From positions 130,421 to 164,522 of the forward strand of contig MU069716.1 in NCBI GenBank assembly GCA_002284615.2: a DNA stretch of 34,102 nucleotides, written 5' to 3'. How positions within the stretch are numbered: the first letter of the stretch is position 1; every line of letters begins with the position of its first letter. The position numbers and the translations under genes are program-made. Positions 20,528-28,788 of the stretch are shown piece by piece. A model generated the notes under the pieces. That model did no database searches. It was given only the letters and a program-made list of their open reading frames with translations, and was not told where the DNA came from. The stretch is from Dunaliella salina (taxonomy: Eukaryota; Chlorophyta; Chlorophyceae; Chlamydomonadales; Dunaliellaceae).

Positions 20528-21643
20528 CCCTAGGAAGGGGGACCATCCAGGGGGGCACTCTCTCTCCCTTCCTCTTCCTCATATTCATGGAACCCTGTTG
20601 CGCTGGCTCCATGCTGGCGGGCGAGGCTATGAACACGAGTGCCTCAACGAAAGCCCACAAACTTTCGAACAGAAAGTCCAAAATAAAACCAGCAGCAAGG
20701 CATTTGCAGATGACCTCATCTGCATCACAGGCACGTATGCATATTCAAGCCGAGAAATTAAGCCTTTACGCTGATTGGGCCCACCTCAAGATCTCTGGTC
20801 CAAAAACAAAGGTGACATGCAACCTTCCTAGCCCGCAAACAATGCAAATCAGGTGAAATAAGTCTGTGGCAGATTTTGCTCGACGCCAACTCGAAGACAA
20901 AATACTGGTCCAGGGCAAGCCAGCTCAATTCATCTGCCCCAGGGGTAAATTTACTTGGTGTTGAAGTTACCATGACATTAGACTGGAAACCCCAGCTTAC
21001 CAAAATGAAGGAGAAGCTCAACAAAAAATGGCAGACTTGCTCTTTTGCAACGCCCCGGCAAATGACAGATATAATTTGTACTGCCATCATTCTTAGCATT
21101 GCCTATGCCTTTCCGATAAGGCCCTGCACTAGTACTGAGAACAACCTTGCGTGCTGGGATACATGTATCCTCAACACTATCAAAGAGCGGTACAAGCTCC
21201 GGCATAGCACTGCCGCAGCCATTCTACGCGAAGACAAAAATAACCATGGTCTTGGCTATATTTCCACTGCAGCAGAATGTAATGCAAGATGTGCAACGGC
21301 CCTCACCAGCAGCCTCAATAACAACGGCAGGCACGGCAGGGTCACCAAGTCAATACTAGAATCTCAAATCCATCAACTGAGACACTACGTACTCGGGAGC
21401 ATCAACCCATATCAACAAACCTCCAGTTTCATCCTCAAGCAATTACCCTACATGCTCCGTGCTAGGCAGTACCTCTGTATCAACAACAGCGCTTTCAATG
21501 TCTCATATCAAGGAGCACCTTACCTTCTCTCCAGCATCACTCCCATAATAAAAGTACTTTCAATGCCAATGCAATTCACCCTTAAAACCTCAACCTGTCA
21601 CTGCACCTATGCCTTCATGGAAATAGGCATTTACAGGCACTGA
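20528..21643 (+). pseudogene. LINE-A reverse transcriptase, part 2 (palm end and thumb)
   Basis: Motif B remains as GGTLSPFLFLIFMEP (about 20550-20592). After a frameshift the catalytic box is KAFADDLICITG (FADD at 20703-20714), then in another frame LYADWAHLKISGPKTKVTC. The frame 20876-21643 encodes the thumb and connection: VNLLGVEVTMTLDWKPQLTK, then RQMTDIICTAIILSIAYAF and HSTAAAILREDKNNHGLGYI. The YLGV-like NLLGVEV after motif C fits non-LTR RTs. At least two frameshifts inactivate it. Confidence 0.8.
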
Positions 21644-21732
21644 ACGATATCATTATCGATAATCACACCCGCATTGTTGATGGGAACAAACTCACGTCCC
21701 TCTTTGGCCGCAAAATTGAGACAAAACATATT

Positions 21733-22395
21733 GTGGCCCTGAATAGACTCTCCCATTCTCTCAACACTTACAATCTGACCGAGGTCAGATCTGACCTCAT
21801 TAACACAATCATACAGAGCCAAGACAGCTCACCCAATAAAACCCCTGAATCACGCTGCATAAACAATACAACATGTACCGAACTGGTGAAAGCAGAACAT
21901 ACACCAACAGGCTGGAATTGTTCAAAGCTTTACCCAGGCCATGCTCCCTCAAAGACCCCCAACTTCAACCCAGACAATGGGGTCATACCTCACGCATACG
22001 TGCATCCTGATTCCAGAACTTACAGCAAACCCTTTTTCGATGCTCAAGACATGGAAGTAGAAAGTGCTCTCCCCAGTAGCCAAGACAACCAATCCCTAGA
22101 CAGTCAACATCAGACAGGTGTCCACATGTGCCAAGGCAGACGCACTCGCAAAGGAAACAATCCCAATGCAGAACAGCCGCAAGCACAAGCACATAACTTA
22201 CACCCCACTCAGCCCCTCTCGACAACCCCCTCACAGGCCCTGCCCCCAGAGCCCACTCAGACCCCACGATCTGGGGGCAGGAGGACCAGAGGGAGCCGGG
22301 ACCCATCAACACTCCTAGAGTGTAATAACCCACAATCCATGATAACCCCTCGTCCCCTACCTCCAGACGCACCGGGCACTGATGTTCCCCAGTGA
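21733..22395 (+). pseudogene. LINE-A linker, basic and proline-rich
   Basis: This 220-codon frame lies between the RT thumb and the PHD region. Its first third is ordinary (LNRLSHSLNTYNLTEVRSDL). The rest is polar, with a basic cluster (CQGRRTRKGNN), Pro/Gln-rich stretches and RSGGRRTRGSRDPS, typical of a disordered nucleic-acid-binding hinge. It has no homology I recognise. It is taken as part of the polyprotein because of its collinear position. The ORF start is arbitrary. Confidence 0.5.
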
Positions 22396-22549
22396 CTCTG
22401 GAATTATAAACAAAAGGCTGCTGCGTTAAGCGTGATGGAAGCTAGCAGCACCATTTTCCGCTATGACCATGAGATCCAAAAAATCTTGGGCTGGCAACAT
22501 TTGTGGATGTACAAGAGATCCTCTCGAGAAAAGCAGCAAAAGCAATACA

Positions 22550-22905
22550 AAGTACAATGGAACCCCGTCACCATTGAAAAATGGGCCTTGCCCATTTTCC
22601 AAAATGATGGGCTGAAAGTGGTCTATTCAAAATCAGGACGAAGGATAACTTAACAAGGCCCGTGTTGCCAGCTCTGCTGGAGCCCATTAAGCAAAGAACA
22701 TACCTTTGAAAGTCAAATCCATACGATATACCCACCTGCGATACCTGCCACCGCACATACCATTGGGACTGTCTCATAGATGTCAAAGCATGCTCCCAAA
22801 ATGAACGAGCACTGGACAAACCAAATGAGCACTGGGACCGCCCTGCATGCACCTCTCTGTCAGACTCCCAAAAAGCTGAAAGGATCAACTTCTCTGAAGA
22901 TTGCA
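22550..22905 (+). pseudogene. LINE-A PHD finger, frameshifted
   Basis: The lead-in NPVTIEKWALPIFQ matches the segment before the PHD in the minus copy (LTIEKWAPNV). The first zinc ligands are in one frame (CCQLC, from 22667) and the rest in another (CDTCHRTYHWDC, then HWDRPAC). Together they give the C4HC3 order of a PHD finger. PHD fingers read histone H3 tails, so the role suggested is chromatin targeting of the retrotransposon. Confidence 0.7.
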
Positions 22906-22941
22906 AAATGGCCTAAATGGGAAACTGCTGATTTGTGACAC

Positions 22942-23316
22942 ATGCATCCAGACTTAGATGCTCATGTGCAAGCCTTTGACTTGGAGGAAGGACCAGAAAA
23001 TACAGGAGACTCTTTAGAAAATGAGATAGACCCAGACAATCTTGTTAACCAAGGCTTTGAAGGCAACCTTCAGAGTCTATCTGATTCACCATGGCTCTCA
23101 ACCACTGGCTACCATTCGCAAGAATGTCACCTTTGAACTTCTTACCAACCCCCAGACTAATATCATGCCAACACGGCAATGTGATATTACCATTAGAAGT
23201 GTTGTTCTTGTGAAGGAACTCTTCACCCTGACACATCTGATAAGGTCGCCATGCACAAATGTCGGAGGTAACCACCACTGAATCGCCGTATATACAATGC
23301 CAATAGCAAGTGCGTT
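22942..23316 (+). pseudogene. LINE-A region between PHD and PCIF1-like domain
   Basis: DPDNLVNQGFEGN aligns with SELDNLVRQGFGNS of the minus copy. After a frameshift, TIRKNVTFELLTNPQTNIMP aligns with ELRNKATFDMNPTNPQADIN, and IYNANSKCVGML with IYSTDGKCKGML. The reading is cut at 23326 by the reversed LINE-A and resumes at 24162. Confidence 0.75.
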
Positions 23317-23326
23317 GGCATGCTCA

Positions 23327-24150
23327 AAGAAAAGAAAAGAAAAAAGAAAAGTCTACGCAAGCCAAAGGCCGCGTGCATTAAGGGAAGAACCCCTAACAAA
23401 AGTTAGAGGCCTCACCAGGGGGCCCTCTACCTAAACTAGACAAAACTAGCCTAGGAGAGGGCAAGAGACAAAACTAATGGGGACCCGGAGGATTGTTTGC
23501 CATGCCCATGAGCGCTCTGACTCTCCTTCTTCCATCCTCAGCCGCCTCCACGCGCCCAGCAGACCCCCTCCCAGATGGCCCCTGAAAGCAAAGTGCACGT
23601 CTAGTGTTAATGCTGGTGGACAATCTTTGGATGCCATGGTCCCTAAGCTGGGATGCTAGCTTTTTTGTTTGGTCAGGCCCAGATTTATAAGAGGTGTAAT
23701 TGTATAATCGCTGTAAATCGTGCCACCCACACCAATTAAGATGATGTGCAAGGTAATTTTTTTGTAATTCCTGTTTGGGTTTCTTAAGCTGCGTGTTTTA
23801 AGTCTTTATGATGTGGGAATGTTGAGCCTGCGTACGTTCTGAAGTGATGAAGGGATTTGTGTCAGGGCAGAATTTGAGTTCCACGAGGTGGATGTCCCTA
23901 TATTGTGGGGGGATCTTGGAAGGATCGAGGTGGGCTTGTCTGCCTGGGATAGGGCGCACAAAGAGAGCATCAGGGCAGCTTTGGTGCCGTGCAGGTACCT
24001 CACCGGTGACGCATTGCCATTTGGGAAAACCCAGTCTAAAATAGCTCGAGAGGTGTTTTCAGGGACTTGTACGCCTTGATCCAGAAGTCTGTCATGATTG
24101 CAGCCATCCATGCTAACGAGGGATGAGCCAAATCGGTCTTTCCTGAGGGC
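23327..24150 (-). mobile_element. reversed 5'-truncated LINE-A nested in LINE-A
   Basis: Flanked by an 11-bp TSD TGGCATGCTCA (23316-23326 and 24151-24161). On the minus strand it starts in the C-terminal region (FGSSLVSMDGCNHDRLLDQG, VPENTSRAILDWVFPNG). In another frame it has PDALFVRPIP and IHLVELKFCPDTNPF, the PD and ExK parts of a nuclease-like motif. It ends NNPPGPH plus stop near 23500. Its 3' end is GTTAGGGGTTCTTCCCTTAA, TGCACGCGGCC, then a CTTTTCTTTT-type tail. This is a textbook target-primed insertion. Confidence 0.9.
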
Positions 24151-24161
24151 TGGCATGCTCA

Positions 24162-24706
24162 CTGTAGACAGGCTCGTGACCCTGCTTGAAGCCTAGGAAG
24201 CAGCCAAAAGGGCAGGCATCCATGCCACCATTCAACCACCTGTCCAGGATTCAGCAATAGAACTGTGAAACTGCTCTCTCGTCAGAAGGCTCAACAAAGA
24301 CCTTTCAGCCAAGAGCAAAAAGCTCCACATTTCTAACACGCTGATCACACCTCCCCACATCCAGTTAGCCCTGCAAAAATGGTGCATGGTCTCAACAGAG
24401 GGATTTTCCAACCCCCTTGAGTTTGGCGAGACCTACAACACCTATTTCAGCACAAGCTGCAAGACCAGGTCTTTGGAGCACACGCAGACGCCCTCTCTGT
24501 GCGCTACACTGGCTTCTCCTTCTGCCATCCCCCACATGACGATGAAACAATGTTTAAACTCCTGCGCCACACAGTGCACTCCTCCCTCCAAACCACAGAT
24601 CCAGTTGCCACCTTCATGCTCATGCCCCCCCTGGAGAGGCTTCAGCTATAACGCTTATATGAGCTGGCCTAGCCAGTACCCAGGTCTTGCAAGAGTGCTC
24701 ACCAAA
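24162..24706 (+). pseudogene. LINE-A PCIF1-like domain
   Basis: Resuming after the nested insertion: IHATIQPPVQDSAIEL, then PPHIQLALQKWCMVSTEGF, then in another frame LQDQVFGAHADALSVRYTGF, SFCHPPHDDETMFKLLRHTV and PVATFMLMPP. This matches the minus copy motif by motif. The layout FG....GF(S)xCHPxxDDxxM...hhhhPxW is that of PCIF1-type N6-adenosine methyltransferases, whose catalytic tetrad is NPPF. Here CHPP (24523-24534) stands in its place. The fold assignment is by pattern only. Frame breaks kill this copy. Confidence 0.55.
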
Positions 24707-24713
24707 TTCCCAG

Positions 24714-24987
24714 CTTGCTCGGAAGCTTCATGCTTATTCTGTCGAGTATGCTTACAAACTTGCTAGCACTAGACATGCTCTCAAGAAAACCTTTTCCAAC
24801 TCTAATCACCAAGGTCAAGCACCACGGGCTACTGCTAGTGATCCTCCTGGTCCTCACTGACTTCTTTTTTTTTCTTGCTCTTGGTGAAGGGGTTATATAG
24901 TGCCTCGGCCCTAGGTATCCCCTTTTCCTTAATTTATGTGGGGAGCGTTTTCACTGCCTGCGTGGTTTCTCTTTTCTTTTCTTTTCT
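24714..24987 (+). mobile_element. LINE-A 3'-end insertion, nested
   Basis: The 7-bp TSD TTCCCAG lies at 24707-24713 and 24988-24994. The insert begins CTTGCTCGGAAGCTTCATGC, encodes only LHAYSVEYAYKLASTRHALK to DPPGPH and stop, then has TGCCTCGGCCCTAGGTATCC, CCTTAATTTATGTGGGG and a CTTTT tail. It is the same subtype as the minus LINE-A at 27622-33004. Without it the host frame reads from TKFP into a segment like the C-terminal side of the PCIF1-like domain. Confidence 0.85.
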
Positions 24988-24994
24988 TTCCCAG

Positions 24995-25317
24995 TGAGAA
25001 ACATCCAATTTCAGGCATCACAACACTGGTTTGACACCATACCCAATCCCACTCCACCAACTTCCCCTATGCAACTTATCGTTGTGTGGAATCCTAATGC
25101 TAGATAGCGCAAACAAAGACTTGTTCCAACTCCTCCAGCAAGATGTATCAGCTTGTTGGCTACCTTTGGATCCTCCAGATCCTGCCACGCCACCGCGTAC
25201 CCACCAACACCTACCATCAAACACTTGGAAATTCAAATCACTTCCCCCCGACATTCATAATTGTTCACACAAATGCCCACAGGTAAGGGCAGCCTTGACA
25301 CTGCCAATTAAAAAACA
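24995..25317 (+). pseudogene. LINE-A end of PCIF1-like domain and linker to RNase H
   Basis: One frame encodes QASQHWFDTIPNPTPPTSP and MQLIVVWNPNAR, aligning with SLQIIAVWNTAARIRLNE of the minus copy. After that the frame is broken. A longer overlapping frame from 25031 is a shadow of this and the RNase H region. Confidence 0.5.
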
Positions 25318-25785
25318 ATGTTCACACCTAAAATCAAGGACTGGAGAGAAATCACGTACACTGATGGCAGTGTATTTAAACATGAAATTGGTGACTCCCC
25401 ACCACTTTCTGGTTCAGGTGTCTACAAACCGAGAAGGGACACTACTCCACCCTACCAACATTTACAACTGCACACAAAACCTAATGGCCATGGGCCTACC
25501 AGTACCATCACTACTAGTAGGGCAGAACTTGCGGGTAGTCCTTGTGGCACTCCAACACAAGCACGCTAAAATTGCCACCAATAGTGCATCCTGCCTCTTC
25601 CAGATTTTCAATCAAACCCTTAATCCAATGCGCATGAGGTATCAACTACATGCAGAGCTCATTCATGCAATATCAACCATATTAGAACACTCACCTCACC
25701 CTATCCATTTTTACAAAGCCAAAGCCCACTCTTGCATTATAGGAAATGAGGGGGCTGATGCCTGCGCTCGCACCACAGTCCTCTC
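25318..25785 (+). pseudogene. LINE-A RNase H, frameshifted
   Basis: The first half has WREITYTDGSVFKH (first catalytic Asp) and ITTSRAELAG (Glu). After a frameshift near 25560 come KIATNSASC, where Asp is expected at the N of ATNS, and HFYKAKAHSCIIGNEGADAC (last acidic site). Both halves align with the intact RNase H of the minus copy. RNase H removes the RNA strand during cDNA synthesis. It is inactive here through the frameshift and the lost third acidic residue. Confidence 0.8.
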
Positions 25786-25791
25786 TGTCAT

Positions 25792-25926
25792 GCTGATATA
25801 TTGTTTTGTCAATTTCACTGTTTTCAGCAGTTAGTTAACGACAGTTGGTTTTCACAAGTCGGTGTGTGTAACAGTCAATGGCTCGTGTTGGCCAATCTGT
25901 GTATTGCTCAAAACTTGATCTAAGCA
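25792..25926. other. unexplained 135-base insertion in LINE-A
   Basis: Collinearity with the minus copy breaks after NEGADACA and resumes with SDTIDIVFSDARDPFHNFYW. The intervening bases have no counterpart and are flanked by TGTCAT (25786-25791, 25927-25932), a possible 6-bp TSD. No inverted ends or coding signal are visible. Confidence 0.4.
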
Positions 25927-25932
25927 TGTCAT

Positions 25933-26713
25933 CTCAGACACCATAGACATTGTGTTTTCAGATGCCAGGGACCCTTTCCACAATTTTTATTGGCTTTCAT
26001 TGAAGACCTCCTCCTCACGAGACAATAGGCATACATGCGCGTATGTATATACACCGCTCCCGCGCTTTCCCCATGCACTACCTTACCAACCTGAACGACA
26101 AACTTAAAGCACACATGCTCGGCTCAGCTGGCACCTCTGGCTACCACTACCAGAGATTGCAGAAACTTAATGATGCCATACCACCAACCACCGGAGCAAA
26201 CACGGAATCACGCAACCCAACCTCTCAACTTGCAAACAAAGAGGTAAGCAATTCCTTCTGGAAAAATCCAGGAATTACCCTTAAGCAGCAAATGAACATG
26301 ATGAAGTATCGTACAGATACACTGTACAATCAGAGTCATGCTTTCAAATTCAACTGTTCAAATTCTGAGGATGCCCACAATGTGATGATGTGGACCACTT
26401 TGACCACACACTCCTCAGGTGTACAAAACTCAATTGTTTTGTTGCAACAATGAGCGGTATGCAAACCAACAGACACCATGCAGCCCTAAGTCTTTGTGTA
26501 AAAGCCCTCAAAAAAGGCCGGTATGGCTCATCCCTTATTTGTATGGATGGCTGCAGGAACGAGAGACTCCTGGATCAGGGCATTTAAGTCCCTGAACACG
26601 TATCAAGAGCTATTCCAGACTGGGTCTTCCCTTATGGTACTGGCACCCCTGCCCGGCACCAAACCCGCCCTCTTCCAGGCAGACAAACTCACCTTGATTT
26701 TTCCAAGATCTTT
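25933..26713 (+). pseudogene. LINE-A CCHC knuckle and start of nuclease-like domain
   Basis: A conserved helical segment is present (MNMMKYRTDTLYNQSHAFKF, matching QNIFKYRTGTLFNQKHAVRF). Then, across a frameshift, comes CPQCDDVDHFDHTLLRC, a CX2C..H..C knuckle like that at the C-terminus of many LINEs. YGSSLICMDGCRNERLLDQG and VPEHVSRAIPDWVFPYGTG follow. The PD region is scrambled before the SINE at 26723. Confidence 0.7.
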
Positions 26714-26722
26714 CCTCAAGAC

Positions 26723-26907
26723 AAAAAAAAATTTACGCCCTTGAGCGTGCATTAAGGGAAGAACCCGTTAGGGAACTCACCATCCACCCGGATTCCTCCA
26801 AGTTTCTTTTGCGTAGCGAATATACTCACCGAGGCTCGAACACATTAACCCTGGATCTTTGTTTTCCCGAGTATCTCCGAGAGAGCGGAGCTACGCTTGC
26901 ATTACAA
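26723..26907 (-). mobile_element. tRNA-derived SINE, copy 2
   Basis: A precise insertion in LINE-A with a 9-bp TSD CCTCAAGAC (26714-26722, 26908-26916). On the minus strand: A box GTAGCTCCGCTC (26883-26894), B box TGTTCGAGCC (26833-26842), the conserved core CTTGGAGGAATCCGGGT and GGTGAGTTCCCTAACGGGT, then TTCTTCCCTTAATGCACGC as in the LINE-A 3' end, and a T-rich tail. About 185 bp. It would be transcribed by pol III and move with LINE proteins. Confidence 0.85.
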
Positions 26908-26916
26908 CCTCAAGAC

Positions 26917-27361
26917 GGGAACGTACATCTTGTAGAACTAAATTCTGCCCTGACACAATCCCCTACATCACTCTATAATGTGCAGTGACGCAACGTTCTC
27001 ACACCGTAACCAGACTTAAATCCAGGAGCTCAAAAAATCCAAACAGGAACAACAGAGTGACTTTACACCACATCTTAATTGGTGTGGCTGGTACCATTTA
27101 TAATGAGTATACTTGTAAACCTTGTGTACAATTACCACCCTTTTAGATCTGGGCCTGACCAAACCAAACGCCAAATCACCAACAGCCAAGTTTAGGGACC
27201 ATGTCATCCAAAGAATAACCACTATCAAAAACACTAGACACGCTCTTTGCTCTCCGGGGCCTTCTGGGAGGGGGTTTGCTGGGAGCGGCACGGCGGAGGA
27301 CGGGAGGATGAGAGTCTGGGCGTCCAGAGGCATGGCGAGCAACCCTCCAGATCCCCATTAG
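26917..27361 (+). pseudogene. LINE-A C-terminal nuclease-like domain, decayed
   Basis: VHLVEL followed by a shifted FCPDT corresponds to the ExK segment IHLVELKFCPDTNPF of the nested copy. Traces of SGPDQTK follow, and the last codons are ASNPPDPH and TAG (27359-27361). Most of the domain is unreadable through indels. Confidence 0.65.
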
Positions 27362-27510
27362 ATCTGTTCCTGGCTCTCTTCCTAGGCTAGCTGTGTCTAG
27401 TGTAAATTCTGAGGGTCTTCTGTTGAGGCCTCTAGCTTTCCACTTAGAGGACCTTCCATTAATGCACGCAGCCTTTGGCTTGTGTAGGCTTTTCTTTTTC
27501 TATTGTTTAT
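27362..27510 (+). other. LINE-A 3' untranslated end
   Basis: Contains CTAGGCTAGCTGTGTCTAGT, then CCATTAATGCACGCAGCC, TTTGGCTTGTGTAGGC and a TTTTCTTTTTCTATT tail. Homologous blocks at 4033-4110, 13555-13925, 23327-23420 (reverse) and 33480-33560 define this 3' end subtype. Confidence 0.7.
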
Positions 27511-27621
27511 TTATGGTTGATCTGTCCTCTTGGGGATCTACAGACTCTGTAAGGCAAGACAATTTTGTTACCTGTCTGGATGAGAGCGCACGGGGTTGCT
27601 CCTTTTGAGCCTTTAGTGAAA
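27511..27621. other. spacer ending in the TSD of the minus LINE-A
   Basis: No gene is seen. The last ten bases, TTTAGTGAAA (27612-27621), are repeated at 33005-33014. Confidence 0.6.
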
Positions 27622-27743
27622 AGAAAAGAAAAGAAAAACCATGCAGGCAGTGAAAACAATCCCCACATCAATTAAGGAAAAGGGGATACCTAGGGCCGAG
27701 GCACCGTGTATCCTCTTCACCAAGAGAAAACAGAAGAAGGAAG
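27622..27743 (-). other. LINE-A 3' untranslated end, subtype 1
   Basis: On the minus strand: stop, CTTGGTGAAGAGGATACACG, TGCCTCGGCCCTAGGTATCC, CCTTAATTGATGTGGGG, ACTGCCTGCATGG, then repeated CTTTT. The same arrangement ends the nested insert at 24987. Confidence 0.75.
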
Positions 27744-28433
27744 TCAGTGGGGATCAGGAGGGTTACTAGCAGTATCCCGTGCCTGACCTCGTTGAGAGTT
27801 GGAGAAAGTTTTCTCGATAGCGCGTCTGGTGCTGGCAAGTTTGTAGGCATACAGGACAGAATGAGCATGAAGCTTCCGAGCAAGCTTGGTGGCCTTAAAA
27901 GTGTCAAGACCAAGCTCCTTAAGAGGCTTCAATGTGTGTGGGGTGTAGATGACTCCTCCCACACCTATCAGGATAGTATGAAGGGTGACTTGAGCTGAGG
28001 CTCTAGAAAGATGACGACAAAGGTCGCGGTGCTGCTGCTTGGAGGCCTCAAGCTGGCTGTTGGGCCGTGTGTCCTCACAGTACTTGACTTCCACAAAGTG
28101 GATGTGTCTCTGATCTGGGTGGAGCCGACTGGGGTCACGAGCCTTGGATGTGGGTGGAGTGGCTGTGCCTGGCGCTGAGTCCTCCCTGTTTCCCCCGCGC
28201 CCCCCTGCACTTCTCAATTCATAACGAGGATTTGACCTAGACGCTCTTTTCAGAGGAACAACTAATAAGGCGTCAGGCCGGCTGGAAGTGAGCCTATCCT
28301 TAGGGACTAGGGAAGCGGCGTGGGAAAATATATTTAGGGAGGGTCCTATTAGTAGCATGTTCTGGGATCTGTAGGTCTTGCAAGGCAAGACGGTCTGCAC
28401 TGCCAGCGTCCATGGAGGCAATACCTGCCCCAA
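27744..28433 (-). CDS. LINE-A C-terminal PD-(D/E)XK-like domain, complete end
   Basis: 229 codons overlapping the CCHC frame. Residues 53-54 give the PD of SRPDALLVV, and residues 115-117 the ExK of HFVEVKYCEDTRP, the two signature parts of restriction-like nucleases. A disordered Gly/Arg/Pro stretch lies between. Then come QLEASKQQHRDLCRHLS, LHTILIGVGGVIYTPHTLKP, LHAHSVLYAYKLASTRRAIE and the tail ASNPPDPH. Restriction-like endonucleases occur in R2-type and Dualen-type LINEs, where they nick the target. That role here is inferred. Other copies (23327-24150) keep both motifs. Confidence 0.65.
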   Translation of the reverse strand: MGQVLPPWTLAVQTVLPCKTYRSQNMLLIGPSLNIFSHAASLVPKDRLTSSRPDALLVVPLKRASRSNPRYELRSAGGRGGNREDSAPGTATPPTSKARDPSRLHPDQRHIHFVEVKYCEDTRPNSQLEASKQQHRDLCRHLSRASAQVTLHTILIGVGGVIYTPHTLKPLKELGLDTFKATKLARKLHAHSVLYAYKLASTRRAIEKTFSNSQRGQARDTASNPPDPH

Positions 28434-28788
28434 GAGGGCCTTTGTTGATGGCTTTTAGGAGGATTCTGCTGGCAATATTATGTCGCTCAGTTACCAAACC
28501 GGACATGGTTGAATTTTTGCATCCTGACAAGATGTGAAGGGCACTGTCGAGTTCCCCACAGAGAGGGCATTGTAGGCTTGTGGAAATTTTGAAGCGCACC
28601 GCGTGTTTTTGATTGAAGAGGGTACCTGTGCGGTACTTAAAGATGTTTTGTCTCATTTTGAAAGAGAGTGTTGGCATAGTCCAGAAGGCATTACTGATAG
28701 TTTTGTGGATGTTGGGGAGTAGACTTTGGTAGAAGGAGTAATACCCTGTGGTGGTGTTGGCCTTTCCAAGTTTGTGCTTTAAGTGCAT
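28300..28788 (-). CDS. LINE-A CCHC knuckle region, duplicate I
   Basis: Identical in the translated region to 30023-30511, including CPLCGELDSALHILSGC. The first ATG is probably not a real start, since the coding similarity continues upstream into the RNase H frame across an indel. Confidence 0.75.
   Translation of the reverse strand: MHLKHKLGKANTTTGYYSFYQSLLPNIHKTISNAFWTMPTLSFKMRQNIFKYRTGTLFNQKHAVRFKISTSLQCPLCGELDSALHILSGCKNSTMSGLVTERHNIASRILLKAINKGPLGAGIASMDAGSADRLALQDLQIPEHATNRTLPKYIFPRRFPSP

Larger units (their letters stand above)
16487..27510 (+). mobile_element. LINE-A copy, plus strand, nested host of four insertions
   Basis: The pieces 16487-16676, 20528-23326, 24162-24713, 24995-26722 and 26917-27510 are collinear segments of one LINE, in the order RT, linker, PHD, PCIF1-like, RNase H, CCHC, PD-(D/E)XK, 3' end. 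They are separated by an LTR element, a reversed LINE-A, a LINE-A 3' end and a SINE, each delimited by a TSD, so the pre-insertion reading can be checked at each site. Frameshifts and stops in most domains show long inactivity. The 5' border at RT motif A means it is 5'-truncated. A further unexplained 135-base insertion (25792-25926) is flanked by TGTCAT. Confidence 0.8.

Noticed and set aside
23327..23355. AAAAG run as a stand-alone microsatellite
   Set aside because: It is the CTTTT tail of the nested minus-strand LINE-A, next to its TSD.
23446..23659. short frames on both strands in a GC-rich patch
   Set aside because: Part of the C-terminal end of the nested reversed LINE-A, readable as its decayed coding sequence.
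25031..25834. 267-codon plus-strand frame as an intact gene
   Set aside because: Only its last quarter is the RNase H C-terminal half; the rest is out of frame with the LINE-A domains aligned there.
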